A stretch of DNA of 64,000 nt from Ficedula albicollis (Eukaryota > Chordata > Aves > Passeriformes > Muscicapidae): positions 10,948,746 through 11,012,745 of the forward strand of contig NC_021686.1 in the NCBI RefSeq assembly GCF_000247815.1, given 5' to 3'. The notes under the pieces are model-generated. The model was not told the DNA's origin. It saw only the letters and a program-made list of their open reading frames with translations, and did no database searches. A program made the position numbers and the translations under genes. The number at the start of each line of letters is the position of its first letter. The first letter of the stretch is position 1. This document shows positions 35,346 to 48,355 of this stretch, piece after piece.

Positions 35346-36899
35346 CCTCTCCAGGATTTATGGTTGGGGATAATGTGATTTTTCTCTTTGCCTCTGGATT
35401 CGTTTGTTTGGTTTAGTTTAATGACATTTCCTTGTCTCTGCATAAGTGAGGGCACGAAGGGAATTTTCTTCCCTCCCCTCTTTGCAGGGAGTTATTAGCA
35501 ATGAGCAAAACTGGCTTTTTGGGGGGCTGATGGGCACACTGAGAGGGTGGTGGGGGTGGGGAAAATCCAGCACTGACTCCCTGATGAATACCCCTGGTCA
35601 TCCCAAACTGTCTATTTTTCCTACAGAAGTTCTTTTTGCATTTTGTTTTTTGAGAAAGCAGCTTTTTGCTAAAGCAAATCTGAGACCTTTCCACAATATT
35701 CAAGGGCTTCTTCATCACGGAGAGGCAGCACAAGACACAGCCCAGTGTAGAAAAGCTGTTTGCTCCCCAGAATGAAGCCAAATGAGATGCTTGAAAACCT
35801 GGAAGTGCTGTGGCTGGGATCCCTTTCCCACCAGGCTTGATTTTTTCCCCTGCAAGCTCCAGTTTGGGAGTTAAAAGATTAAAAAGATGTAGCTAAGATG
35901 TTGAATAATGTTTGCCATGTCCCAGGTGCTCTAGGAAAGGATGGTGTTTGAGCCAGGGAAAAAAAGGCAGGAAAATCCCTTTAGGGCAAATACAGGGAGT
36001 TGGAGGGGTTGTGACATGGGGTCCCTGTGTTGGTCCCTGTCCCTGAATGAAGCGAGAGCTGGGAAACACAGAGCTGATGGGTTTGGGTATATTTATTCCT
36101 GCAGAAATCCTGCCTCCAGCACCTGGGCTTCCCCTTCCCTCTGACAGGGCATCGAGGCCAGTTGCTTTTCCCAACGGATGCTTTAAGGAAGGAGTGTAAG
36201 TTCAATCCATTCAAACCACCATGGAGAGGTTGTGTTTACACAAAAAGTGCAGCAGTAGTAGCACCAGTAATTAAAAACGTTTACCTAAGTGAGATTTAAA
36301 AATCATTGGGGTGGAAAGTGCTTGGCTATTCTCCTTGGCCCTCCAGGAAAAGGTGCAACCTGAATTTTGGGGATGCAGGGTTGGGTACCACCCATCACCA
36401 GGACTCTCCCCACCCCGGGGTGTCACTGGGGAAGCTGAGGAACATCACAGGCACTGGGCTTGTTTTTCCTAAGGAACTCTTGAGTTCTCCACAAATACGG
36501 TGAGGCAGGATGAAGCAGGCAAATCGCTGAAAATGGATCTGGGGTTGTGAAAAGCCAGAGCCTCCTGAAGGGTGTGGGGCTGAAATTACCCCAGCACTGA
36601 TCTTGGATGAGAGGACAGTCACCCATGCAAAACCCCAGAGGTAGGGGAGCACCTTCCTGAGCATCCAGAGGAGACTTTGGGGTAAATTTTCTTTGCCTTC
36701 TCGCTGTTGATTTTTAGAGCACCTCTTGTCTCTTTTTCATCCCTTTCCTCCTGGTTCCCCCCAAATGGGCAGTAAGACGGTGAAGCCTGGTGCCAGCCCA
36801 TGGCTGAGCCAGCACATCCATGGGGGGAGAGCAGCCCCGGGGGATTTATGGAGTTCGAATGAGGCTTTTTGGGAAGGGGGAGGAGAAGCTGTGGAAGGA

Positions 36900-37712
36900 G
36901 CCTTCCTCCACGTCCCCAGGGAGGAGGAGGCGATCCCCGGCAGCCGCGTCGGGAGAGGGCGGCCGAGCGGGGATTTGCAGCCGAACTCTGCTCGGAAAGT
37001 CGCTCCCAGCCTTTTCTCATTTCTCTCTGCGTTTAAGGCAGCTTCCAAATTCCTGCGCAGCCAAATCCTGCCTGAGAGCGCCAGGAAACCCGGCCAGCAA
37101 CAAGTACGTGCCGTTTCTGTACTCACAGCACAGCCAGGGCTGCTGTTCTCCTGCGGGTGATGATGATGATGGACGGAGCTTCAGCCCTCCCGAGGATGCG
37201 ATCCCGTCCCTGCCCGCGCATCACCAACTCCTCCATCGCCGCCTTTTTATGCACCAAATCACCCCACCCCAAATTCCTGAGCCTCACCCGCCGCCCTCCC
37301 CGTAACCTCCCATGGAAGGAAACGCGGTGTTCGTGCACTCCCAGTGGGATTTACGGTCCCAGGGATTTCCTGCGCTGTCATCGCACCGATAAAACAAACC
37401 CGCTTGTTACGGGGCGCTCCTTCCACATGTCTTTATGTATTTTTATTTCTGCCTCAGTCCCTCGGGAGGGTTTTGGGGGACAGCGGCAGAGCAATGAAGC
37501 AGCCCCGAAGTCGCAGTGAAGGGCACGCTTTTGCTCTCCATGGGGAATGACTGGGGAAAAGTGGGTCTGGAAAACCCCTGCACCGTGGTGTGAACACCCA
37601 AACAGCCCAGGGTGCATCCCCGCATCCTCGCGGATCCCGTGGGATTCCCCCCAGCAGCCCCGGGCGCAGCGCGGGGCCGCCGCAGCATCTCCCGGCCGGG
37701 CGGGATGCGCAG
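36900..37712. promoter_or_regulatory. CpG-rich stretch, possible CpG island
   Basis: CpG dinucleotides are frequent at about 36930-37080 (for example GCAGCCGCGTCGGGAG and GGCGGCCGAGCGGGG) and again at 37620-37712, next to a poly-C run. Most of the intergenic DNA is CpG-poor. No exon or start codon nearby is convincing. It could be a distal promoter, an unannotated lncRNA start, or an orphan island. Confidence 0.35.
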
Positions 37713-38062
<350 letters not shown>

Positions 38063-38077
38063 GCGGGATGCGCAGCC

Positions 38078-40257
38078 GCTCCGGCCGAGCCCACCCATGG
38101 GATGGATGCCTGATCCGCTCTTTCCACTGGTGACTCATGGAAAAAAGACTTGTTTTGCAGCGGCGCTCGGCATGTCGGGTGACCCTGCCTCCGTGACTCG
38201 CTGGTCTGTCTCTTTTAAAGGATCATTGGTAGGAAAACATCCGGGACCCCGACCTTCCTGCGGAGCCTGCTCACCTGGAGGCATTTTATCCATTTACATG
38301 GATGTGTGCATGGCTGGTGTGCTCCGTCTGGGAGGCAGCCTGGTCCTGCTCCCAGGGTTGAATTTTTGGGGAATTAGTATTTTTGAGGGCTCTTATACAA
38401 CGGCGTTGGAAGGTTGGAGGGTTTCCACACTCTGGCCAGCACCGCCAGCTGCACGGGGCCCCCCAAATCTCTCTGCAAGGTTTGTGGCACAACCTGGGGT
38501 GATGGGGACTCATCCAGGCTTGTCCTGGGTGTCCCCACTGTCCCCAAGGCCAGGCAGGACACAGAGAAGTTGAGAGCACGCTGTGCACTCAGCTTCTTAA
38601 TGCTCTGTAGGAAGCAAGCAGGATCCATTGGTAGATTTGGGTTAAGACACTCACAATGGGAATGATGCTGATTCCCATCGAATTCCCAGCACCAGATTGC
38701 TTCCCAAATATTCACCTTTCACCACTTTTTCTCCAAGTCCTTCAGAGGGCAGAGGTGGAGCCCAGCCCTTTCCCAGCGGGACTGGCCCATCCCAGACCCG
38801 GCTGCAGAAGGAGTCTGGGCCAGCTCTGTATCCAACTGAATTGGCTCTTTTAAAATGTTTTTTCTTGGGAATAGGCACTGGGAGGGATGTTCTGTGGTGC
38901 TCACTGATGTGTTCCTCACCCTCACCCTTTCCTCACAGAGCACCGACTGTGCCATCACTCTCTGGAAAGCACATCAGCAACTTTTTTTTTTTTATTTTCT
39001 TTTTTGAGGAGGGGGTGATGGTTTAGTTTGGAATCTGACATGGAAAATAATTTACAATCCCCAAATTAGAAACAGAATAATAATACAGTGCCTTGTTTTG
39101 GAGGAGGTGGTGTGTGTCATCCCACAGCAATGAGAAACTTGTGCTGGAGAGGAGCAAAGAGCTGTGATTTGTTTTTTTAACACTCCCCAAAGGACTGATG
39201 TGGCTCTGGGATGCTGCTCCCACTGCCTTGTACCCATGGATGGGGATGGGACAGTTGCTGTGGGCAGGGGGGTGTCCTTAGGTCGTGTGAGGGGCTGTAT
39301 TGCCCAATTTCACTCTTCTTACACTTAGTTTTGTGGAAAAAAAGGAGATTGTGCCATGTGGTTTTCTGCCTTGCCCTTCCCTAAGGAGTTGGGATGGAGA
39401 GCTGATGTTCAGGGATGGGACAGGAGCCAGTACTTTGCCATGCTGGGCTGGAGGGAGGGATGAGCAGCAGTTGCTTTCTCCTTGGGATTTTCTGTTCTGA
39501 ATGCTGTGGATTAGAGGAAATTCAATGCAAGTTGCTCTCTCTATGGTATCTCTCCCCCAGAAAACATCAAGTCCTATGAAAACTGAGTCAGTCTTAGAAG
39601 TCATGCTGAAGCAGTAGCTAGTCCTGCCTGAGATGGGCTCACTGGCCACCACAATATTGCCAGAAAACCCTTAAAATAACATTAAAAAAAAAAATGTGAA
39701 GGGTTACCTCATGTGTGGGAGCAGTGGCTGCTGAGCCAATTTAAAAGCTGAGTTCCTGTGCAGAGGAGCCTTCACCCCACTCTAGTTCTTTCTGATGATT
39801 ATAACACACTCTACACCCCAAAGTGCCCAAGCTGGGGTGCCCCATCTGCCTTTGGGTTGTCCTCTGGACAGGTCCTGGGAGGAGAGGTCTGCATGGAGCC
39901 AGCCATGGGATTTAATAAGACACTTATTGTATGTTAAATATCAAGGGCTGATAGGAAACATGTGTCCCGAGGATTAACAGCCGTGTAAAAGATAAAGCCA
40001 CGAGTTAAAGCTCCAAACAGCGTGTTTCAAATAACCCTTCATGGCTGCAATCTGCACCATCGGGGTAACCAGGGATGGGATGGGGAAGGTAAAATGTGTA
40101 TTGCAGCTCAAGGTGCTCCAAAATCTTTGGGATGGGCTTGGGACTGGGTTTTGTCCAGGCAAGGTGATGCCCAGGGATGCTGGATCACACAGCGGTGATG
40201 TCAGCTCCTTCTTCCCCCATTTCTTCCTCCCTTTTCACCTCTCCCCCCTTCTTCTAA
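38078..40257. other. Intergenic DNA
   Basis: Unique sequence without a recognisable exon, repeat family or RNA gene. The first 50 bp continue the CpG-rich stretch. The remainder is of ordinary composition. Confidence 0.5.
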
Positions 40258-40971
40258 TGTTTTTTTTTTTCCTTTTTTTTTCTTTTTTTTTTTTTTTTTT
40301 TTTTCCCAGGTCCCAATTTCTCCCCTGTCGAGGCAAACGCTTTGGCTAATTAGCAAAACGTGTCAAAGAAAATGATTAATGTCCCGGGAGGAGGCTGAGC
40401 TGCCTTTGTGCCGGCATTGCCTGACTTCTGCTCTTAAAGGTTTTATTAAAAGATAAGGGAGCTCGTGATGGGTGAGCCAGGCATGTGCTTCCCTGGGTGT
40501 TAAAGGGTCGGGAAGAGGGGGATGTGGGGCAGGTTGGGGTCACCCTCGGAGGGAGAGGCCAGGGCTCGTGTTTCTCTGCCTCTGTGCACCACTGTCACCG
40601 CAGTGTCTGGCCTTGGCAGGGGAAAAGACTTTAAAAAAATGGCTGAATGCCTCCTTTATTCTCGCAGGGCAGGTAACTCAATCTCCTCAGCTGGGCTATG
40701 AATGTTGCTGTGTTACAGGGCTCTGCCTGGCTGCACGCTCTAGGAGTGATGCTTTAGGGGGTCCTGGGGAGGGGATGCCCAGGATGGGCATTGCAGGGTG
40801 GGGTTGGGATTGGGCACAGCCAGGCTCCTGCCCAGGACAGCAGTGGCAGCAGGGACAGAGGTGCTTGGGCACAGGTTTGATGGTCCCTGGGGTCAGAGAG
40901 GTGCCCATGGTCAGGCTCAAGCCCAGTGGGACATCGCTGACACTCTTTGCTGTGTGCTCAAACCCCATCCC

Positions 40972-40974
<3 letters not shown>
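40258..40974. repeat. Tandem duplication of 701 bp, copy 1 (with T-rich left edge)
   Basis: The unit begins at a T-rich tract (40258-40304), passes through CCCAGGTCCCAATTTC at 40305 and ends in ATCCCAGC at 40974. Every position I checked recurs exactly 701 bp downstream. The first 150 bp look like a conserved element (GGCTAATTAGCAAAACG, GTCAAAGAAAATGATTAATG). No coding exon is visible. Confidence 0.95.
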
Positions 40975-41005
<31 letters not shown>

Positions 41006-41675
41006 CCCAGGTCCCAATTTCTCCCCTGTCGAGGCAAACGCTTTGGCTAATTAGCAAAACGTGTCAAAGAAAATGATTAATGTCCCGGGAGGAGGCTGAG
41101 CTGCCTTTGTGCCGGCATTGCCTGACTTCTGCTCTTAAAGGTTTTATTAAAAGATAAGGGAGCTCGTGATGGGTGAGCCAGGCATGTGCTTCCCTGGGTG
41201 TTAAAGGGTCGGGAAGAGGGGGATGTGGGGCAGGTTGGGGTCACCCTCGGAGGGAGAGGCCAGGGCTCGTGTTTCTCTGCCTCTGTGCACCACTGTCACC
41301 GCAGTGTCTGGCCTTGGCAGGGGAAAAGACTTTAAAAAAATGGCTGAATGCCTCCTTTATTCTCGCAGGGCAGGTAACTCAATCTCCTCAGCTGGGCTAT
41401 GAATGTTGCTGTGTTACAGGGCTCTGCCTGGCTGCACGCTCTAGGAGTGATGCTTTAGGGGGTCCTGGGGAGGGGATGCCCAGGATGGGCATTGCAGGGT
41501 GGGGTTGGGATTGGGCACAGCCAGGCTCCTGCCCAGGACAGCAGTGGCAGCAGGGACAGAGGTGCTTGGGCACAGGTTTGATGGTCCCTGGGGTCAGAGA
41601 GGTGCCCATGGTCAGGCTCAAGCCCAGTGGGACATCGCTGACACTCTTTGCTGTGTGCTCAAACCCCATCCCAGC
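40975..41675. repeat. Tandem duplication of 701 bp, copy 2 (starts with 31 T residues)
   Basis: It opens with T at 40975-41005, then repeats copy 1 from 41006 to 41675 without any difference I could find, and diverges after ATCCCAGCT. In copy 1 the T tract is interrupted by C residues; here it is pure. Confidence 0.95.
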
Positions 41676-42717
41676 TCCCTCCTGGGGATCCCAGGGCCAG
41701 GGGGGCAGCAGAGGCACAGGAGGGAATCTGAGGCATGGTCCCACTGGGCTCCTGCCAGGACCACCATACACAGCATCCAACTGTCCTCATCTCTCATGGC
41801 TCTGGACATGATTTCAGCAACCCTCAAAATATTCTTGCAACCCAAACCCCTTCAACCCCCTCCAAAACCAGCAGCTCTTGCAGGGGGGTCTTGCAAAAGG
41901 CAAAAACCTCCCAGCAGCTCCACTGTGGGATCACATAAAGCAGAGCCACAGCATCCCTGTGGCATGCCAAAATCCCATCTGGGACATCAGCCTGGGAACG
42001 GGGAGAGGGTGAGAGTGGTGGGAGACCCGTCAGCAGCACTCTGGTGATTTTATCAAAGCAGGAGCGATTCCCAAACCCAGCAGACACTGATGTGTGCAGC
42101 CACAGAGAGCTGAGCCCCTGGATGCACATCAGAGGGGTTTGGGGAGGGGGGCACAGCTGGCAGGAGCCTCGGGAGGGGCTTCAGGAGCTGCTCCGGGAGG
42201 TTTTCCTCCAGCAAGCAGACCTGCGGGATTAATAAGCTATTTGTGAAACTGGCTGTGGATAAACAGGAGGCGGTGTGTCAGGCTGGAGGCGGCCTCGCAG
42301 GGCTCTGCCACGCCGGGTGGGACCTCAGCACAGAAATATTTTCAAGATAAACAGAGGAAAATGAGTCCTGGAGGAGGCTGGAGCCACTGGCAGCAGCACG
42401 CTGCTCCTCTCCAAGATTATTTCGGGGCAGGAACTTGGCTTTCTGCACACTGCAGCTTTTTTTTTTTTTTTTTTTCCCTACTTCAGCTTTTTTTTTTTTT
42501 TTTTTCCCTGACTCTGAAGGGAACCTTGTGTGCTGCTGATTCAGAAATAAACCTGAGGAGCGGCTGGCACTGAAGGCAGTGGTGAGATGTGCAGAGCCCG
42601 GGGCTTGCAGGGGGTTTTTGGGGTGAGGGTGAGGAGCTGGGATGCACAGCTGCTGCTGCAGGTCCCCCTCATCAGAGCTGCCTTCCCCGAAGAACCCTTG
42701 GGCTGAGGTAACAATGC
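41676..42717. other. Intergenic DNA with two adjacent poly-T tracts
   Basis: No gene is seen. T runs at 42457-42475 and 42488-42505 are each preceded by CAGC and followed by CCCT, a 31-bp tandem unit. The rest is unique GC-rich sequence. Confidence 0.5.
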
Positions 42718-43108
42718 TGGGTTGGGGGTGTTCAGCTTGGAGAGGAGAAGGCGCCAGGGAGATTTTAGAGCCCCTTTCAGTGCCTAAAGGGGCTCCAAGA
42801 GAGCTGGAGAGGGACTTTGGACAAGGACTGGAGTAACAGAACAAAGGGAATGGCTTCTCACTAACAGGGGGCAGAGTTAGAGTGGATATAAGGAAGAAGT
42901 TCTTCCCTGTGAGGGTGGGGAGGCCCTGGCACAGGCTGCCCAGAGAAGCTGTGGCTGCCCCTGGATCCCTGGAAGCGTCCAAGGCCAGGCTGGATGGGGC
43001 TTGGAGCAGCCTGGGATAGTGGAAGGTGTCCCTGCCCGGGTCAGGAGGTAGAACAAGATGAGCTTTAAGATTCCCTTCATCCCAAACCATTCTGGGATTC
43101 TGTGATTC
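42718..43108 (+). mobile_element. CR1 LINE, 3' end fragment, the best preserved in the window
   Basis: It carries, in order, GTGTTCAGCTTGGAGAGGAG, TTTCAGTGCCTAAAGGGGCT, AGAGAGGGACTTTGG-like sequence without long gaps, ATAAGGAAGAAGTTCTTCCC, GCCAGGCTGGATGGGGCTTG and the tail CATTCTGGGATTCTGTGATT. The ORF2 reading frame is broken. It shares the GAGGGTGGGGAGGCCCTGG block with the copy at 33350, so the two may belong to one subfamily. Confidence 0.95.
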
Positions 43109-43499
43109 CAGCACAAGCAGCAGAGCTGTCCTGCCTGGCTGCTGGTGCCTCCTGCCCTCTACCAGCTCCTCTGTTTCCCAGAAAGGTGGAGGAGACTCCG
43201 TGTGCCCCAGGGCAGGATACGGGCACTGCCCTGCCGTCTGCCAGGCTGGAGCTTGGAAATGGGCTGGGCTCCATCCTCCCATCCCTTCTATCCCTCCATC
43301 CTCATCTTCCTCTTCATCCTCCCCAGCCCCTCCATCCCACCATCCCTGGGCTGCAGGGCTTTGGTGCTGGTTTCCTTCTCCTCTGTTCTGTGCCTGCTCT
43401 TTAGACTCCACAACCTGGGGCAAAGCTGGGCTTGGGGCACCGAGGCTGGGACCAGTTTCAGCCTCAGCAGCTGAGATCTCCCTGTGTATCTCTCCCTCT

Positions 43500-43900
43500 C
43501 TTCCCCACCCCCAGCAAATTTAATTAAAAGTCATTCAGATTCCTTTGAAAGAAAATGTCATCCGTCGACACAATTACACTTTAACTAACCAAAGCTGTTA
43601 CAGTTCCTATATATATTGGAATCAGGCTGTCGTTATTAGTTCTAAGTAAGTAATTTATTCCCATTATTGTGTTCAAATTACAGGATATTACCCCCTGGGG
43701 AAATAATCCTGTAATTTGAAATGTAAAAAAGAATTCACATGGACAACAATAGATTCCTAAATGAACTCAACAACAGCCCCCAATCCCAGAGCGGCATCAC
43801 TTGCCTCAGATAGGGAAAATATTAAGTTTCTCTTAAAAAGGTTCTTGTCTCCTCTCTTTCTCTCCTCCTGCCCCAGGTAAGGTAAATCTCCTCTTCTTCG
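43500..43900. promoter_or_regulatory. AT-rich block with a foldback, possible conserved non-coding element
   Basis: About 400 bp of unique AT-rich sequence, including AAATTTAATTAAAAGTC, CGTTATTAGTTC, AGTAATTTATTCCC and a striking inverted repeat at 43672-43720. It is bounded by GC-rich DNA on both sides. It may be an ancient exapted repeat. Confidence 0.4.
43672..43720. repeat. 49-bp near-perfect inverted repeat
   Basis: TTCAAATTACAGGAT at 43672-43686 is the exact reverse complement of ATCCTGTAATTTGAA at 43706-43720. Within the loop, CCCC at 43691-43694 faces GGGG at 43697-43700. The whole can fold back on itself almost completely. Confidence 0.9.
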
Positions 43901-46900
43901 AGTGCATCAATTTATTGAGGGAATCCTGGATGAGAAGGAATTTGGTGGGGAACATGGGGAAGGCAGATATATGTGTGTATCTATATACTTATAGATGGGT
44001 GTCCCCCCTTAATTTGGTGGTGGGAAGGGAGCCCTGGGACGGTGGGATGTGAGTGCCCAGCAGGTTTCTAATGGGGCTGGGAACCTTTGCCTTCCTTTGG
44101 CAAAGAGCTGCCGAGGTTCTTTGGAAACACTGTTCCCTTGATCAAGATCTTCAGGGAAGACAAATAGCAGCTCATCCCTGCAACACCCAAACATAAGCAA
44201 CTAATTTGGACCACCGAAAGGAAAAAAGGGGGAGGGAAAAAAAATAAAGAAAGAGAAAGAGGAGGAAGAGGGAGGGGAGGGAAGAAAATCAGATACACTT
44301 GTAACCTGATTACAACAGCCAGCTATGTGTGCAAAATCACAATGCAGCTCTATAATTAAATCTCTCTTTCCCCCTCCTGCCGAGCTCTTTCCTCTAACAG
44401 GCGCGGTACAAAAACAGTCGTTAGGACATCAAATTCCAGCTCCGACAAGAGGGGACTTTTTTGTCTATAGCTTCTCGGCTGGTCTTTAGGGAAATAATAA
44501 TTATAAGCCCAGCGCCGCTGGCTGACGAGCTTTGTGGAGCAGAAAGGGCTCGTCTTGTACAACGGCCCCTTCCCCCACGGAGAGGGCTGGGTGATGGGAA
44601 AAGAGATGGGATAGCCCTGGGAGCCAGCCCTGGACACCCCCTCCGTGCGCTGCAGGGGGAGAGGAAACCCTGGGGTCTAACGAGATGCTCTGGGTCACAG
44701 ACTCCTGCCCCTCTTACCCTGCTGAATCCACCTCCTGTGTTTTAGCACCAGCAGTTTGGTGGCACAGGGCGCTCCCGGTGGGTCTGGATGTTTGGGAGTG
44801 CATAAAGCACCTGTGAGGGGTGTGAGGAGCCAGTGGCTTCATGGATAGTGGGAGAACTGCCACAGCGTTTTCCCAAGGGTTTCTCCCCTGCCTGCCAGCT
44901 GTGGGGTGCTGGGGGGATGCCATGGAAGGGATCAGGTCAATGAACCCCAAAAGCAGCAGGGAAGGGACCCCCAGCTGGTGCATGGGGGAGTGAGCAGTGC
45001 TGGCAGCCTTTCCCCAGCCCTGCCTGGGGATGACTTGGATTTACTCCACACTGGTCAGAGAGCTATTCCCATCCCTGTGACACCAGCACGTGCTTTTGCT
45101 GGCAGCTGCAGGCTGGATTCAGCCTCAGGGACCCAGTTCCTCGAGGGCAGGCTCCTGCTTGTTTCCTCAGGGTATTTTTGGGAACAAGTCTTGCATCCCA
45201 TCTTCTTCCCTGCTGCGAGTCGAGGCAAGGTGCGTTGAGCTTCTTGCAGCTGGTGCAACGACTCACAGGACGGCGAAGGAAAACAAAACCTGGCACCAGG
45301 AGACCCTCCAAAGGGCCCCAAAGTGCAAGATAACCACCAGTGAGACAGGATTTATCCACCACACCTCGTCACGGCAGCCGGCACGTGCAGGAGAGCACGA
45401 CCGAGGGCGGAGGCGAGCTTTGCAGCGCGCAGCATACGACACGAAACTCAGATGCTGCTCCAATAAAGCTGTGCAGGTTTGGTTTTAATGGCAATTAACA
45501 GCTGTTAAAAGGTGAAGGATCTATTCTGCTAACACCCAGTGCTTCTCATGCCTTTCATGAGGGGATTTGAAAAATACATCTGTGAGTGTTAATTTTAAGC
45601 CACCGTAATGTACCCCGGGGAGGTGGATGGGTTTGTTCTGTTTTCAGGCAGGGAAGCTGAAGCAGGCCAGGGCACGGTGTGGGGATGAGCATTCAGTGCT
45701 GGCAGAGGTGGTGAAATCCACGTCTGGCTCTGGAAGAGGGATGGGAGCAAGCAGGGGACCAGCCAGCAACATCAGTGCAGTTTTCACCAGCATTTCCCCA
45801 GTCTTTTATTTTGTGGGGAGATTAACTTGGTGCAAAACCAAAGGCACTCACGAGTTTAACCTTCAGCAGGACCCTCGCGCTGGGGGGGGGCACGTAGGAA
45901 ATCGTCTTTCCCTGGGAGATGCTGCAAATCTGGATTTTCCAGTTCCTGGAGGGCTCTGCTTGTTTAAATTAGAAGCAGATAGGAGAGGTGAATTTTAAGA
46001 AGGACAGAGCAAAGGCACACAAGTATGCAGTTAACTTCTAAACTTCTTTCTCTGGCTCTCCTGCTGAGTAAATGCTTTAGGAGCTTCAAACCACAGCTTT
46101 TAATATCTCCTTTACATGCCCCGCGATTCCTTCCCCCCTGTCAAAACAGCGAGAGCAGCTGTGAATATTTTCCATTTTAGAATGTTTTGTATGCATACGA
46201 AAGTACCTGCAGCTCCAGCGGGCTGGGCTATGGAGAGCTGCTGGAGCCAAGGGTATCTATTTTATATTGAACCTCAAAATAGCACACGCTCCTGCCTCTC
46301 TCTAACTCGTGTCCTGCATCCAGGAAGGTATTTTTGATTTAACTGACAGATCAAGGGAAAAATCCCCAATTTACTCTGCTGATGCACAAGGTCTTGTCAT
46401 CCCGAGCTCAGCTCACCTGGATGGAGGATTGTTTTAAACTCCCGAATGCAGAATCTGTAATAGCGGGGTGTTGTATGGGGACTGCAGTTTTGGGGTGGTT
46501 TCCCATGCACGTTTCTCCACTAAACCTCATTTTTTCCGCTGAAAGGTGTAACTGCTGTTTCCGTGCCTTATAACCAATTTAGCAGTTGATCCGTAGCCAA
46601 AAAACACAGGCAGTAATTACAGCTTTGGGGTTGGTGCTCCTCTCAAAGCTCTCTATGGGTTGCTTGTGTCAGCCCTCCTCCCCGTCTATTTTTTTCCCCC
46701 GATCTTGGAAGAAAAAAGCTTATTATTGGGTAAAAGGGAAAAAAAAATAAATCCAGCCTGATGCATCCAAGAGCCAGTCTAGCTGTGAGAAAAGCCCAGT
46801 CCAGGGGCTTGCTGGAGGTTGTGGAAAGCAAAGGGCACCCAGCATGGGGCAGGTCCTGGCACAGGGGGTCCCAACTTGGGATTTGGGGTGGAAGTGAGTG

Positions 46901-47834
46901 CACAGGAGGCAGAGCAGGAAAACAGGGTGGGATTGGGCATAAATACCCACCCTGCCGTGCCAGGCAAGGAAAAAAACCCATCAGTCTGTATCTGGACTTG
47001 AAACCAGCCTGGTTTGGGTTACGTTTGGCTTTACACACGCCAGAGTTGTGGGATCAGAAGTGCTGTGAACTGAGGGGAGGGCACCAACCACAGCCCTGTG
47101 CACCCCCTGGCCCCTCTCCCTTCTTCCCTGCCCTGGCTGGGATGGTGACGATGCTGCAGCCTCCAGCTGCTGCCAGGCACTGGGTGCAGCCCCTGGTGGG
47201 GGTTCTTTCTTGGGCTCCCCCCTCCACGCAAAGCCCACTGCCAGGCTGAGCACAGGGGTTATAATCAGCCAGGATTTATGGAGAAAACCGAAATCCCGAG
47301 CTGCTCTGGTCATTAATCAGAAATTCTTCGCTCAGTTCCCAAACCGTTTCCCTGGGGATCTCCTCCTTGGGACCCCCCACTCCACAGCCCCCTCCCCAGG
47401 GATGGCATCTCCTTCATTGCAGGCACAGGGCTGGGGTGGGGAGAGAGCCCAGGCTTTGGAATTATCCAAGCCCCCCATCGATAAATAAATCGCCATGGAT
47501 GCATCGGAATAAACCCCAGCAGGGCCCCCCTTGCCTTCAAATCCCACCTCTGTCCCTACAGGGTTTTATTTGGGGGGATGGGACCCTGCTGTCAGACTCG
47601 GTTCTGCTTTTAAGGTGGGGTAGAAGGAATGAAATGAGGGCAAAGCTTTGCCGATGCGTTGGGATCGTCGCCGTCCGCGTTTTAATGTGATTTATGCCTG
47701 GATTTCTAAATTCAGCCACTGACTGCACGCTTTAAATATAGCTCCAAAAACCACCCTGAAAACGTGTAGTAAGCACGTTAAAAACAGCGGGCGGAAAAGA
47801 TGCACAGCACCCCCCCCGGCTAAGGATGGGGAGC
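43901..47834. other. Intergenic DNA
   Basis: No exon or RNA gene can be supported. 45220-45440 is mildly CpG-rich. 46000-46620 holds AT-rich unique DNA that could include conserved elements. A purine-rich stretch occurs at 44210-44290. Confidence 0.5.
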
Positions 47835-48240
47835 GGGGGGGGGGGTTATTGTGGGAAAAAAAGGGCATTTGGGGGGGTCCTAGCAGAGGGGGATGGGGGT
47901 CCAGCAGGGCCTGTGCAAAGCCGAGAGCTGGGTTGGCAATGAAGGGGTAAGTGTCCCCCATCCCCCACACCTTGGCAGGCCCCCAAAACGGGGGAGATGC
48001 TTGGGCGGGGGGGAGGCATCGGTTTGCTTTGCCTCCGGGGGGGGGGGGTTTATTGTGGGAAAAAAAGGGCATTTGGGGGGGTCCTAGCAGAGGGGGATGG
48101 GGGTCCAGCAGGGCCTGTGCAAAGCCGAGAGCTGGGTTGGCAATGAAGGGGTAAGTGTCCCCCATCCCCCACACCTTGGCAGGCCCCCAAAACGGGGGAG
48201 ATGCTTGGGCGGGGGGGAGGCATCGGTTTGCTTTGCCTCC
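47835..48240. repeat. Tandem duplication, period 204 bp, two copies
   Basis: The block from the G run and TTATTGTGGG (47846) to GGTTTGCTTTGCCTCC (ending 48036) recurs at 48050-48240. Each copy starts at a run of G residues. Long minus-strand frames that repeat a Gly/Pro-rich peptide are a by-product. Confidence 0.93.
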
Positions 48241-48355
48241 CACGCCTGCAGAGAGCCTCCCCCAGCTCCCCCCAGGGGGAGATGCTGGGGCGGGGGGGAG
48301 GCATCGGTTTGCTTTGCCTCCCACGCCTGCAGAGAGCCTCCCCCAGCTCCCCCCA
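48194..48355. repeat. Tandem duplication, period 81 bp, two copies
   Basis: GGGGGAGATGC, the G-rich link, GCATCGGTTTGCTTTGCC and CACGCCTGCAGAGAGCCTCC occur twice with an offset of 81 (CATCGG at 48221 and 48302). It overlaps the end of the 204-bp duplication, so the CATCGGTTTGC segment is present three times here. Confidence 0.92.

Larger units (their letters stand above)
28467..37712. other. Intergenic DNA, GC-rich
   Basis: No exon or RNA gene can be supported. Contents are two CR1 tails (30108-30185 and 33350-33571), AT-rich candidate elements (30850-30985, 34660-34800, 35110-35345), and a CpG-rich stretch from about 36900. Many long frames occur on both strands, but they reflect GC content. 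Confidence 0.55.
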
